The position numbers and the translations under genes were made by a program. Positions 1-9,119 of a stretch of 64,000 nucleotides of DNA are shown here, one piece after another. Origin of the DNA: Pseudorhodoplanes sinuspersici (lineage in GTDB: Bacteria; Pseudomonadota; Alphaproteobacteria; Rhizobiales; Xanthobacteraceae); assembly GCF_002119765.1 (NCBI RefSeq), contig NZ_CP021112.1:3652501-3716500 (forward strand). The letters run 5' to 3'. The notes below the pieces were generated by a model. It was not told the DNA's origin and ran no database searches. It was given only the letters and a program-made list of their open reading frames with translations. The stretch's first letter is position 1. Each line of letters begins with the position of its first letter.

Positions 1-1132
1 GATTTGCGTAGTAGTAGCTTTCGAAACCATCGGTGTTCCGGCCGGCTAAACCGAAAGCCAACAGAACGACTGCGGCGGAGCCAGAGGCGACAAACGTCGC
101 CCGTGCCGAAAGTCGCGGTCTTCGGAACGGCGTTTCGATGAACCGCCAACTCAGTACAGAGAGGAAAAGAGTCGCTGCGATCACAGACGCCAAGATGTGG
201 CTGGGCAATTCGCTGCCATATCGAATTCTCGTGAATGCGAGTAGTGGCTGATGCCAGAGGTAGAGGCTGTAGCTGATGAGGCCGACCCACACGAGGATGC
301 GGGTGCTGAGAAACCTTCCGACAAGTGTGTCTTGGTTCGCGCACATGATGATGAGAGCGGCCCCGAGTGTTGGCACCAGCGCCCAAAGACCGGGAACTGA
401 AGTCTCCTGATCGAAGCGAGAAACCGCGTACAAAATCATGGCTAGCCCGCAGATGGCGCCAAGATTCATTACAGTCGAGGGGAGGGGAAGACGCTTCTTC
501 CGTGTCAGGAAAAATGCCAGCAGACTGCCCAAGATCAGTTCCCATCCGCGCGTCTGCAGATAGAAGAAAGTCGAAACGGGATGATCGGTGATCCTGACCT
601 GTGCAGCGACGAGGCTGCCGATTCCTAACAACGCGATAGCGGCGATGATCGTGGTGTATCCGCGTTTCCACAACAGCAGAAGGAATGCGGGGAACAAGAG
701 ATAAAACTGCTCTTCGACTCCCAGGCTCCAGGTATGCAGTAGTGGCCTCAACTCACCCGATGGGTCGAAGTACCCACTCGTCTTCCTGAAGTAGATGTTC
801 GATACAGAAGCTGTTGCGCTCGCCAAGCTGCTGGAAAAGTCCCGCATCTCGGTTGGACGAAGCAGGACCCACGCGGCCAGCGCCGACGCGCCTAGCACAA
901 AAAACAGAGCCGGCAGGATCCGCCTCATCCTCCGCTCGTAAAAACCGAGCAAAGAGAAGCGGCCGGCTTCCTGATCGGTGATTATGATTGTTGTGATTAG
1001 ATACCCGCTAATTACGAAAAAGATGTCGACGCCGACATATCCGCCAGAGAATACGCCCAGCCCCAAGTGAAAAAGGATGACGGAGCAAACTGCGATCGCA
1101 CGAAGTCCATCGATCTCAGGTCTATAAGTCAG
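1..1132 (-). CDS. Acyltransferase-3 family membrane O-acyltransferase, 3' end cut by the window
   Basis: The reverse strand reads open from 1132 to the left edge for about 377 codons, so the gene is partial at its C-terminus. The start carries the family signature YRPEIDGLRA, followed by GYVGVDIFFVISGYLI, a basic YERRMRRILPAL loop and LLHTWSLGVEEQFYLLFP, with many hydrophobic segments. These mark an inner-membrane acyltransferase of the OafA/acyltransferase-3 type that O-acylates surface polysaccharides. A C-terminal SGNH domain may follow outside the window, as in the related gene at 61649-63754. No ATG, GTG or TTG lies between the in-frame upstream stop (TAG, 1146-1144) and the signature. 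A perfect AGGAGG sits six bases before a CTG codon at 1132-1130, so I place the start there. A frameshift hiding a normal start is the alternative. Confidence 0.82.
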   Translation of the reverse strand, partial: MTYRPEIDGLRAIAVCSVILFHLGLGVFSGGYVGVDIFFVISGYLITTIIITDQEAGRFSLLGFYERRMRRILPALFFVLGASALAAWVLLRPTEMRDFSSSLASATASVSNIYFRKTSGYFDPSGELRPLLHTWSLGVEEQFYLLFPAFLLLLWKRGYTTIIAAIALLGIGSLVAAQVRITDHPVSTFFYLQTRGWELILGSLLAFFLTRKKRLPLPSTVMNLGAICGLAMILYAVSRFDQETSVPGLWALVPTLGAALIIMCANQDTLVGRFLSTRILVWVGLISYSLYLWHQPLLAFTRIRYGSELPSHILASVIAATLFLSVLSWRFIETPFRRPRLSARATFVASGSAAVVLLAFGLAGRNTDGFESYYYAN

Positions 1133-1532
1133 GGTGCTCCTCCTGACGTCCTAAGTGAATGTTCGGCAATGGTAATGAGAATGGCGTGCTCGGACTGCGT
1201 GTATTTGCAGTCTCTTAGAATTTCAAGGGTGAAAACATGATGCGATTTTCTGGCCGCGCATTTCAGCGCGATATTCGCTCTTTTGCCGTAATATATTCCT
1301 ACCACGCTAGTCCATTCTGGTGAAAGATGTGGGAGTTCCGAATGGCGAGCGGAGCGAAAACCATCGGCCGGCCACCTTTCTTTTTCTTTGTAGCAGAGAG
1401 TTTTCAGCAGGGTGTGTAATTTAGCGAATGACGGCCGCTGCAACGATGCCCACGCCGAAGTTCGTTTTTGTTGGCATGTCATCGGATGAGTAGATCGGTT
1501 TGAGATGATATCTACTACATTGATGAATCAGA
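1133..1532. other. No supported gene between acyltransferase and truncated methyltransferase
   Basis: This 400-base, AT-richer stretch holds only short reverse-strand open frames without recognisable motifs. One reverse frame next to the methyltransferase end reads a stretch (IKIHDAASAS) loosely like the acidic strand that follows motif I in methyltransferases, so the region may be the decayed tail of that gene. The last bases contain the ribosome binding site of the acyltransferase. I see no RNA gene or clear promoter here. Confidence 0.5.
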
Positions 1533-2126
1533 CTACTGGCGTTCAGCGACGCGCTCGCGGCGTCGTGGATCTTGATTCCAGTTCGCCAAGTCCCTGAGGG
1601 GGAGCGGCGAGAACCGCACAAGCTCTGGAGGAAATTCAGGGTGCGCCTTCAGGGCGAGTGCGGCTTCGTATTGCTGTGTCAGTTCGATGCCCGTAAAGCG
1701 GGTTTCCGGAAACAGGGCGGCGAGCATCATGAGATTTTGTCCCATTCCCGAGCCTATTTCGAGAACGCGATTTGGCATGAGCGCTTCGATGATGCGCATC
1801 AAATAAAGTAGTTGAACGCGTTTTGTGCCCTTGCCATGTGCAAAAAACTGGCGGTTGCGCCACACGAGTGGGATTGATTTTCCTTGCGATGGGTCAAGCC
1901 GTGCAAGCGCGTCCTGGCTAGACCATCTTTCTCCATAAATATCCTCAACCGCGCTTTCGCTGCGTGGACTGAAGTAGTTTCTCAAGGCCTTAAGGGGTGA
2001 GAGCCGCGATTTTTTTTCTGCCGGAGTGTTCGCCTTTACCCAGTCAGGATTGTCGACTGTGACCTCTTGCCGAATGGCGGGTGCGAACGCGCTTTCGAGT
2101 TCGGCGTCTGTGATTCGAATGTCCAC
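1533..2126 (-). pseudogene. Class I SAM-dependent methyltransferase, apparently C-terminally truncated
   Basis: The 197-residue product has the SAM-binding motif I, VLEIGSGMGQNLMMLA, at about residues 122-137, then an acidic second strand (FTGIEL). About 50 residues later it runs into an arginine-rich tail (DPRRRERVAERQ) and stops. A class I methyltransferase normally needs another 80-120 residues for the later strands and the substrate lid, and none are encoded in this frame. A neighbouring reverse frame continues with weakly methyltransferase-like sequence, which suggests a frameshift followed by decay. The N-terminal 100 residues are an uncharacterised helical extension. Its neighbours suggest an original role in modifying a surface glycan or a secondary product. 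A genuine short protein is possible but less likely. Confidence 0.55.
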
Positions 2127-2459
2127 CGCGACAGCTCCGATTATTTTGCTAACTGGATATATTTAGTCCGATCGAATGCGCCTCTTCAATCCCCAGAAGA
2201 AAGACCGATCGGGCCTGGAAAGTCGAGAGAGGGTCATCTGAAAATCAGGGTCACGGTGGGTTCAGAAAAAATATTGGCTCGTTTGGAAGCCGATGATTGG
2301 ACGAAAGTGGAACGAACGGGCAAAGTTCGCTAGGTCTTAAAGCGTGCTGCGCGCAGCAATTCCGGCTTGGCTTGCCAGCTGTTTGGCTCTACGAATGCGC
2401 GAGTTGTTTTGCTATACCTCTACAGCCTCCGAGATCTCCAACGAAAACGGGATAGTGAG
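2127..2459. promoter_or_regulatory. Divergent intergenic region, nothing specific recognised
   Basis: The 333 bases between the methyltransferase remnant (reverse) and the dioxygenase-like gene (forward) include an AT-rich segment near 2140-2165 (tggatatatttag) that could hold promoter elements. The only forward frame through it lacks known motifs. The dioxygenase frame stays open upstream to a TTG at 2367, but no ribosome binding site supports that start. Confidence 0.35.
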
Positions 2460-3326
2460 ATGAAACTCTCTATGCGCAGCCTGGATCTGCGGGTTCTTCA
2501 GTTGTCTGAAAGGCTCGGATTGCCGACGGATCCGATTTTTCGGTTGATCCGCGCTCGGCGTGTGATCGGGGGTGTGAAAGACTGGCGCGAACGAAGAAAA
2601 AAGGCCGATGCAATTCGACTTTCTTCGCCTTATGCCAAAACGATTGATCGGACAAAAGGCTATTTTGTCTTCAATAAGGATTTTCTTCCTGAGATATCGA
2701 AGGCCGTTGAGGAGGCCGCGCGGCTTTACGAGGCCAAACAACATGGGATTTCGGTAAGCGACGCGAAGAAGCGTTTCTTCATGAATATCATGACTGCTGC
2801 CGATCTAGATAATTGCGCGAAGATCGCGGCTTTGGCCAATCATCCCACTATGTACGAGGCGGCCGCGGCATATCTTGGAACCTTCCCAAAGTTGCGCTCT
2901 GTTGGGGTGTATGTCAGTGAGGCGAATACCTCACAAATTTCCAGTCAGATGTTTCATTACGATACCAATGATCTCACTCAGGTGAAGTGCTTCATCAATG
3001 TGAACGATGTTGGTCCAGAGAATGGTCCTTTCACTTTTTTATCGGCAGAGATTAGTAAAGGAATTGGATCGCGCAAAATGGGTGGCCGAGTTGACGACAA
3101 GGAAGTATTTTCCCGGATTAATGAGGACGACCTTGTGTCTCTAATTGGTCCCGCTGGAACAGGGGCCTTTGTAGATACGTCGAAATGTTTGCACTATGGC
3201 AGTCGGTGCAGATCGGGGCGACGGATCGTTATCATGATCCAATACACACCTCACCCCGATCTTTCGATGAAGATGGAAAAATATTCTCGCAAGGGCACGC
3301 CGCTTCTCATTTCCGACGGACATTGA
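2460..3326 (+). CDS. Phytanoyl-CoA dioxygenase-like non-heme Fe(II)/2-oxoglutarate oxygenase
   Basis: The 288-residue product shows the iron-binding facial triad of the double-stranded beta-helix oxygenases: His166 and Asp168 in FHYDTND and a distal His245 in CLHYGSR. An arginine at about 254-255 (RRIVIMIQY) follows and would bind the 2-oxoglutarate carboxylate. The segment between them (INVNDVGPENGPFTFL) is typical of the PhyH/phytanoyl-CoA dioxygenase family, which hydroxylates small molecules or lipids. The substrate cannot be told. I chose ATG 2460 because the upstream TTG at 2367 has no ribosome site and adds a poorly protein-like stretch. The gene stands alone and is AT-richer than the sugar cluster that follows, which fits acquisition by transfer. 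Confidence 0.68.
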   Translation: MKLSMRSLDLRVLQLSERLGLPTDPIFRLIRARRVIGGVKDWRERRKKADAIRLSSPYAKTIDRTKGYFVFNKDFLPEISKAVEEAARLYEAKQHGISVSDAKKRFFMNIMTAADLDNCAKIAALANHPTMYEAAAAYLGTFPKLRSVGVYVSEANTSQISSQMFHYDTNDLTQVKCFINVNDVGPENGPFTFLSAEISKGIGSRKMGGRVDDKEVFSRINEDDLVSLIGPAGTGAFVDTSKCLHYGSRCRSGRRIVIMIQYTPHPDLSMKMEKYSRKGTPLLISDGH

Positions 3327-3641
3327 AGGTGCTGCACGGCACCATTGTCATCGGATGCTTTAGATGGCGACTTAGAGATGCTGTCGCGGTCCCCAGCAAC
3401 GCGACATCGTAATTGCCCAATTCCTTTCGATTGTCTCCTTGGGATGATGGCGAGCTGCCAAGAGCAGGCGTGGCTGCGGCGGCCGATCGGAGTCCAATGC
3501 AGCCTCCGTCAGATTATGCCGGACGTTAGTGATCGTCAGATGCAAGAGAACATAACGCTTGAAGGGCGCATTCTGCGAGGGTTGGCTCGTGCTTCATATT
3601 GGACACACTCGTAAACTTGTTTGCGCCTAGGGTTATCACGG
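3327..3641. other. Intergenic stretch before the sugar cluster
   Basis: These 315 bases separate the dioxygenase-like gene from asnB. Short forward frames exist (for example from 3345), but none has motifs, a ribosome site or convincing composition. No clear hairpin terminator or promoter stands out. Confidence 0.4.
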
Positions 3642-5534
3642 ATGTGCGGCATTGTAGGATCGGTCAATTTCCGTGGCTTTGACTTGGAGCTGGCTCACCG
3701 CCGGCTCGATGCTGCCTTAATGAGGCTTTCCATGCGTGGCCCGGATGGCGAAGGCTGTTGGCACGACGATCGATGTTTGTTTGGTCACCGTCGTTTGGCG
3801 ATTGTTGATCTGTCGGATAGCGGCCGCCAGCCTATGACCCGAAGGTCGTTGGTCATCACCTACAACGGGATGATCTACAATTACCGCGAATTGCGCGCTG
3901 AACTTGAGATGCGCGGAGAACGGTTCGCGAGTGATTGCGACACGGAGGTTCTGCTTGCTGGATGGCAGGTTTTCGGACCGGGGCTGCTGCCGCGATTGAA
4001 CGGTATGTTCGCCTTTGCACTCTGGGATGCAGAAGCGGGACGTCTGTGGCTTGTTCGTGATCGCTTCGGCAAGAAGCCACTCGTTTGGCGTCCGACAACA
4101 GATGGTGCTTATTTCGCGTCTGATCTGCGCGCACTTCAACTCATGCAAGGTGAGGCCGGGACGGTCAGTCAGTCTGCGCTCGCAGCTTACCTTTCGCTCA
4201 AGTATGTGCCGGAGCCGCTCTCGATACTGGAAGGCTGCTCGAAAGTGGCGCCGGGCCATTTGGTTTGCGTCGATCGCAGCGGCGTAAAGGAGGAGCGCTG
4301 GTATTTTCCCGAACCGGATCCGGTTGCAGCGGCTTTGGCTCCCGCCGAACGGAGCCCCTATATTCGTCATCTCGTGGAAAAGGCGACACGCGAACGCCTT
4401 GTCGCCGACGTGCCACTTGCGGCTTTCCTCTCCGGCGGCATCGATTCCGCAGTCGTCGTCGCTGCGGCGGGAAGGGATGTGAAGACCTACACAGTAGGGT
4501 TCAATTCGCAATCCGAGTATTATGAGGAACGTCCACAAGCTCGGGCGACCGCGCGTCATCTAGGCAATGAGCACCTCGAAGTCGCGCTAGATAGTGATGC
4601 TGCTCTAGCATCGCTCGATGCTGTATTCGATGCTCTGGATGAGCCTTTTGGCGATAGTTCTGCCGTACCGTCCTTCGCCGTGGCAAGGGCGGTGCGTCAA
4701 TACGCGACTGTCGCGTTGTCTGGCGATGGAGGCGACGAGGTGTTCGGCGGCTACCGGCGTCATCAAGGCGAATATGCAGCCAACGCTTACCTATATTTAC
4801 CGTGGTTTCTGCGACAAGGACTCATCGAACCGTTATCGCGCGCGCTGCCGGAAAGTAAGAACACCTGGTTGTTGGAGCGGTTTCGCCGCGCCCGACGCTT
4901 CGTATCAGCGGCGGCGTTTCCGCATGCGGAGCGGCAGGCCGCGTGGATTCGCGCGCTGGATGCGGCCGAGGTCTGCGCGCTGACCGGTGACCAAGGTTTC
5001 GACGTCACCGCGTTGGTTGAAGAAGCGCACAGCCAATCAGTTTCCACACACGCAATTGATCGCACGCTTTACGCCGATCTGGCGATTGTGCTTCCGGGTG
5101 ATATGCTGGTGAAGGTGGACCGCATGAGTATGGCGAATGCGCTGGAGGTCCGTTCCCCCTTGCTGGATCACAAGGTGGTGGAGGCGGCGCTGGCGTTCCC
5201 GCCAGGTGCCAAGGTTGCCCCTCGTCGCGGCAAGGCTGTCCTCCGGGATGCCTTTGCCGACCGATTGCCAACGGAAGTACTTGGCCGTCCTAAGAAAGGA
5301 TTTGAGCTGCCCGTAGCCAATTGGCTGATCGGGCCGTTGCGGGAACTTGCCGAAAATGCGACCTCGAAGCATGTGCTTGGGGAGATGGGATTGGAACCGG
5401 TAGATTTACCCGGTCGCTGGCGTGACGAACTGGTCACGAACCGGCGTGATACGGCAGAGCGCATCTGGACGCTCGTCGCACTGAAACAGTGGACAGACCG
5501 CCAGCGCGCGGTTGCTAATCGGCTACGACCATAA
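3642..5534 (+). CDS. asnB: Asparagine synthase (glutamine-hydrolysing), class II amidotransferase
   Basis: The 630-residue enzyme begins ATG-TGC, placing the catalytic cysteine at residue 2 (MCGIVGSVNF), as required for a class II glutamine amidotransferase. The N-terminal glutaminase domain has RGPDGEG near residue 32. The C-terminal synthetase domain has the ATP pyrophosphatase loop SGGIDS at about 264-269 and LSGDGGDEVFGGYRRH. The reaction transfers glutamine ammonia to an aspartate or another carboxylate through an adenylate. At the head of a surface-polysaccharide cluster it more likely amidates a sugar uronic acid or an aminoacyl decoration than makes bulk asparagine, but that is inference. 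A TTG 21 bases upstream is in frame but would bury the catalytic cysteine, so ATG 3642 is the start. Confidence 0.92.
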   Translation: MCGIVGSVNFRGFDLELAHRRLDAALMRLSMRGPDGEGCWHDDRCLFGHRRLAIVDLSDSGRQPMTRRSLVITYNGMIYNYRELRAELEMRGERFASDCDTEVLLAGWQVFGPGLLPRLNGMFAFALWDAEAGRLWLVRDRFGKKPLVWRPTTDGAYFASDLRALQLMQGEAGTVSQSALAAYLSLKYVPEPLSILEGCSKVAPGHLVCVDRSGVKEERWYFPEPDPVAAALAPAERSPYIRHLVEKATRERLVADVPLAAFLSGGIDSAVVVAAAGRDVKTYTVGFNSQSEYYEERPQARATARHLGNEHLEVALDSDAALASLDAVFDALDEPFGDSSAVPSFAVARAVRQYATVALSGDGGDEVFGGYRRHQGEYAANAYLYLPWFLRQGLIEPLSRALPESKNTWLLERFRRARRFVSAAAFPHAERQAAWIRALDAAEVCALTGDQGFDVTALVEEAHSQSVSTHAIDRTLYADLAIVLPGDMLVKVDRMSMANALEVRSPLLDHKVVEAALAFPPGAKVAPRRGKAVLRDAFADRLPTEVLGRPKKGFELPVANWLIGPLRELAENATSKHVLGEMGLEPVDLPGRWRDELVTNRRDTAERIWTLVALKQWTDRQRAVANRLRP

Positions 5535-5571
5535 GGGGCCTTGTCTGGTCTCTGTCTCAAGAGCTCGACCA

Positions 5572-6726
5572 ATGCAACCCGCCCGTCCATTGCTCCTCTA
5601 TCTCGTCACCGAGGACTGGTATTTCCTGTCGCACCGCCTGCCCATGGCGCTGGCGGCCCAGCAAGCCGGCTATCAGGTGCACGTGGCGACGCGGGTCGCG
5701 AAGGGGGCAGCGGACATCGAACGGTATGGTTTCACGCTGCATCCGTTGGCCTGGAGGCGGGGCAGCACAAACCCGTTTGATGTTCTTGCCAATATCCGGC
5801 AAGTGCGGACGCTTTACCGGACGTTGAAACCGGACCTCGCACATCACGTCGGGCTGCAGCCATCCATTGTCGGATCGCTTGCCGCTGTTGGTCTGCCGAT
5901 TGCCCTCCTGAACGCGCTGACCGGGCTTGGCTTTGCTTTCACCTCCCGTAACGTCAAGGCTTCGGTGCTTCGGCCGTTCATGTCACTGTTGTTGCGGTTC
6001 CTGATGAAGCGGAACAGCGTCAGCGCGCTGGTGCAAAATCCTGACGATAAGGCCGCGCTCAAACGCTTTGGTGTGCCGGATGAAAAAATCGAGCTCATTC
6101 CCGGCTCCGGCGTCGATACGCATGCGCTGAAGCCGCTACCTGAACCGGCGGGTGAGGTCAGTGTCGCTTTTGTCGGTCGTCTGCTTGACGATAAGGGCCT
6201 ACGCCCGCTCGTCGCGGCGCACGAATTGATGACAAAGGAGGGCCAACGGGTCCGCTTGCTGATCGCCGGCGATCCGGACGCTGCCAATCCGGCATCGATC
6301 CCGGCGGCCGAGGTCGAGCGCTGGCGACATCTGCCGTCTGTGGAGGTCCTCGGGCATGTGAACGACATCGAGGGCGTCTGGGCGCGGTCTCACATTGCGG
6401 TCCTGCCGTCCCGGCGGGAAGGGCTGCCGAAGAGCCTTCTGGAGGCGGCCGCCTATGGCCGGCCGATCGTGGCCACGGATGTCCCAGGCTGCCGGGAGAT
6501 CGCCCGGCATGGCGTCAATGCGTTTCTGGTGCCTGCGGACGATCCAGGGCCGCTCGCGGGCGCCCTGACAGTATTGGCGCGCGATCCGGCCTTGCGGCAG
6601 CGGCTGGGCTCGGCGGGGCGCCAAATCGTCGAAAACGAGTTTTCCAGCATCCGGATTGGCCAGGAGATTGTGGACCTTTATGGCAGGCTGCTGGCCCGAA
6701 AGGCCACGCTATTGCCCGCCGCATAA
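5572..6726 (+). CDS. GT4-family glycosyltransferase of a surface polysaccharide
   Basis: The 384-residue protein has the GT-B layout. Its N-terminal half has TEDWYFLSHRLPMALAAQQAGYQVHVAT and HHVGLQPSIVGSLAA. Its C-terminal donor-binding half has the GT4 motif SRREGLPKSLLEAAAYGRPIVATDVPGCREI from about residue 280, containing the E-x7-E pair. It resembles WbpH/WbnH-like retaining transferases that add a GlcNAc- or GalNAc-type residue to a lipid-linked glycan, but donor and acceptor are unknown. ATG 5572 is preferred over an in-frame start 60 bases upstream inside the asnB end, because the fold begins directly after it. It sits 37 bases after asnB and 41 before the dehydrogenase, so these genes probably form one transcript. 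Confidence 0.88.
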   Translation: MQPARPLLLYLVTEDWYFLSHRLPMALAAQQAGYQVHVATRVAKGAADIERYGFTLHPLAWRRGSTNPFDVLANIRQVRTLYRTLKPDLAHHVGLQPSIVGSLAAVGLPIALLNALTGLGFAFTSRNVKASVLRPFMSLLLRFLMKRNSVSALVQNPDDKAALKRFGVPDEKIELIPGSGVDTHALKPLPEPAGEVSVAFVGRLLDDKGLRPLVAAHELMTKEGQRVRLLIAGDPDAANPASIPAAEVERWRHLPSVEVLGHVNDIEGVWARSHIAVLPSRREGLPKSLLEAAAYGRPIVATDVPGCREIARHGVNAFLVPADDPGPLAGALTVLARDPALRQRLGSAGRQIVENEFSSIRIGQEIVDLYGRLLARKATLLPAA

Positions 6727-6767
6727 GCTTCCGGCTATGACCCGCTCTCGAAATTCAAGGAAGCGCC

Positions 6768-8051
6768 GTGTCCCATAACAGAAAGATCGCCGTTATCGGC
6801 CTGGGTTACGTTGGCCTGCCGGTCGCGGTCGCGTTTGCGCGCTCGGGCGTCAAGGTCGTCGGTTTTGATATCGATCAGGGGCGCATCGATGAGCTCCAGT
6901 CCGGTGTGGACCGGACACGAGAAATCGAAGGCGCCGATCTACATCTGCCGACGCTGGTTTACACCGCCGATACCGGAAAGCTCGCGGACGTGGATTTTTT
7001 CATTGTCACGGTCCCAACTCCGATCGATGGTGCCAATCGGCCGGATCTTCGACCGTTGCTCGGCGCTTCTGACACGGTCGGCCGCGCGATGAAGAAGGGT
7101 TCGATCGTCGTTTACGAATCGACGGTCTATCCCGGCTGCATCGAGGAGGACTGTGCTCCGGTGCTGGAACGCGTATCCGGGCTGAAGGCAGGGAAAGATT
7201 TCACCGTCGGCTATTCCCCCGAGCGGATCAACCCGGGTGATAAGAAGCATCGGTTCGAGACCATCACCAAAGTTGTTGCTGGTCAGGACGCGGCGACGCT
7301 CGATGTCGTCGCCGATGTGTATGGCTCGGTGGTGACCGCCGGTATTCACCGTGCACCGTCGATCAAGGTCGCTGAGGCAGCGAAGGTGATCGAGAATACA
7401 CAACGCGATCTCAACATCGCGTTCATGAACGAATTGTCGGCGATCTGTCATCGGCTTGGCATCGACACCGGCGACGTGCTTGCGGCCGCCGGCACCAAAT
7501 GGAATTTTCAGAGATTCTATCCCGGACTTGTCGGCGGACACTGCATTGGCGTCGATCCCTATTATCTAACCTATCGTGCCGAACGCGCGGGATATCATCC
7601 GCAGGTGATCCTTGCGGGGCGGCGGATCAACGACAATGTCGGACAGCGCGTTGCGCTGGCCTGCGTGCAGAGCCTGTTCAAACGCCATCGGACGCACGCC
7701 GTCGTCACCGTATTGGGCGTGACGTTCAAGGAAAATGTGCCGGATACGCGCAATTCCAAGGTCGCGGATATTGTCAATGAATTGCAATCCTCGGGCGTGA
7801 CCGTTCAGGTGCACGACCCGATGGCTTTGGCTTCGGAAGCCAAGCACGAATACGGCATTACGCTCGTGGCGCGTGACGCCTTGAAACCCGCCGACGCCGT
7901 GGTGCTCGCTGTCGCGCACGATGAATATGTGAGCGAAGGTTGGAGCCTTATTTCGAGTCTGCTGCGCGACCAAAACGGCGCTGTATTCGACGTCAAAGGC
8001 ATTCTTGATCGGGCCTCGAAGCCCGCAGCGATCGAGTTGTGGCGACTTTGA
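6768..8051 (+). CDS. UDP-N-acetylhexosamine/UDP-sugar 6-dehydrogenase (WbpA/WbpO/TviB-like)
   Basis: The 427-residue enzyme starts with the Rossmann motif IAVIGLGYVGLPVA and contains VTVPTPID, SPERINPGD and the catalytic cysteine near residue 260 in GGHCIGVDPYYL, all signatures of the UDP-glucose/GDP-mannose dehydrogenase family. It oxidises the sugar 6-OH of a UDP-sugar twice with NAD+ to a uronic acid. FSPERINPGD-type sequences plus GGHCIGVDPYYLT place it with WbpO/TviB-like enzymes acting on UDP-GalNAc or UDP-GlcNAc rather than with plain UDP-glucose enzymes. Exact specificity is inference. The start is GTG 6768, with an AAGGAA ribosome site just upstream. Its end overlaps the next gene by 13 bases, which implies translational coupling to the epimerase. 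Confidence 0.9.
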   Translation: MSHNRKIAVIGLGYVGLPVAVAFARSGVKVVGFDIDQGRIDELQSGVDRTREIEGADLHLPTLVYTADTGKLADVDFFIVTVPTPIDGANRPDLRPLLGASDTVGRAMKKGSIVVYESTVYPGCIEEDCAPVLERVSGLKAGKDFTVGYSPERINPGDKKHRFETITKVVAGQDAATLDVVADVYGSVVTAGIHRAPSIKVAEAAKVIENTQRDLNIAFMNELSAICHRLGIDTGDVLAAAGTKWNFQRFYPGLVGGHCIGVDPYYLTYRAERAGYHPQVILAGRRINDNVGQRVALACVQSLFKRHRTHAVVTVLGVTFKENVPDTRNSKVADIVNELQSSGVTVQVHDPMALASEAKHEYGITLVARDALKPADAVVLAVAHDEYVSEGWSLISSLLRDQNGAVFDVKGILDRASKPAAIELWRL

Positions 8052-9064
8052 CTAGCGCCCCCATCCTCGTCACCGGCGCTGCCGGCTTCATCGGCTTTCA
8101 TGTGACGCGCCGTTTGCTGTCGCAAGGCCACCATGTTGTCGGCGTCGACAGCATGACAACCTACTACGATCCGAGGTTGAAGGAAGCGCGTTGCGCCGAA
8201 CTTTCAACGTCAAATCATTTCGAGTTCATCAAGCTCGATCTTGCGGATCGCGAGCCGACGGCTGCTTTGTTCAGCCAGCGCAAATTCCAGCATGTGGTTC
8301 ATCTCGCGGCGCAGGCGGGTGTCCGACATTCGATCACGCATCCGCACGCTTATGTCGATGCGAATGTGCAGGGCTTCATCAATGTCCTTGAAGGCTGCCG
8401 CCACAACGGCTGTCGACATCTCGTCTTTGCATCGTCGTCGTCCGTGTACGGCGCGAACACGCGCCTGCCGTTTCGCGTCAGCGACAACGTCGATCATCCG
8501 ATCAGCATGTATGCCGCGAGCAAAAAATCCAACGAATTGATGGCGCATGCCTATGCGCATCTGTTCCGGCTGCCGGTGACGGGTCTGCGCTTCTTTACGG
8601 TGTATGGTCCGTGGGGGCGGCCGGACATGGCGATGTGGCTGTTTGCCGAAGCCATTCTCGCGGGCCGTCCCATCAAGCTGTTCAACCATGGCGATATGCG
8701 CCGCGACTTCACCTATGTCGATGATGTGGTGGAATCCATCGTGCGGCTGATTGATCGGCCTGCCAGCCCCGATCCGCAATGGTCTGGAAACAATCCGGAT
8801 CCGGCAACGAGTTCCGCGCCGTACCGCATCTACAATATCGGCAATAACAAGCCGGCTGAATTGCTCCATATCGTCAGCGAACTGGAGAAATGTCTCGGAA
8901 AGACGGCGCAACGCGAATTGTTGCCGATGCAACCAGGCGATGTGCCCGAAACCTACGCCGATGTTGACGACCTGATGCGCGATGTCGGGTTCCGTCCATC
9001 GACGCCGGTAGAAACTGGCATCCGCAATTTCGTCGATTGGTATCGCAGATACACGGGAACTTAA
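8039..9064 (+). CDS. NAD-dependent nucleotide-sugar 4-epimerase, UDP-glucuronate epimerase-like
   Basis: This 341-residue extended SDR has the NAD-binding TGAAGFIGFHVTRRL at the N-terminus, HLAAQAGVRHS, the catalytic serine region FASSSSVYG and the Tyr158-x3-Lys162 pair in YAASKKSNE. The segment LRFFTVYGPWGRPDMAMWLF and the RDFTYVDDVVE motif are typical of the CapI/UDP-glucuronate 4-epimerase group. It would interconvert UDP-glucuronate and UDP-galacturonate, or the N-acetyl equivalents made by the dehydrogenase it overlaps. The start is a GTG inside the upstream gene. A TTG nine bases later is an alternative. The reading-frame overlap argues that the two enzymes act in sequence on the same sugar. 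Confidence 0.87.
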   Translation: MATLTSAPILVTGAAGFIGFHVTRRLLSQGHHVVGVDSMTTYYDPRLKEARCAELSTSNHFEFIKLDLADREPTAALFSQRKFQHVVHLAAQAGVRHSITHPHAYVDANVQGFINVLEGCRHNGCRHLVFASSSSVYGANTRLPFRVSDNVDHPISMYAASKKSNELMAHAYAHLFRLPVTGLRFFTVYGPWGRPDMAMWLFAEAILAGRPIKLFNHGDMRRDFTYVDDVVESIVRLIDRPASPDPQWSGNNPDPATSSAPYRIYNIGNNKPAELLHIVSELEKCLGKTAQRELLPMQPGDVPETYADVDDLMRDVGFRPSTPVETGIRNFVDWYRRYTGT

Positions 9065-9119
9065 GGCCTCCGTGCTTTAAGCGGGCTGGGACCTCGTAAA
9101 CGCATACGATTCAGCTTTC

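Noticed and set aside
1129-1482. 117-codon reverse frame between acyltransferase and methyltransferase
   Set aside because: No motif or ribosome site, and it covers the acyltransferase ribosome site; probably decayed DNA.
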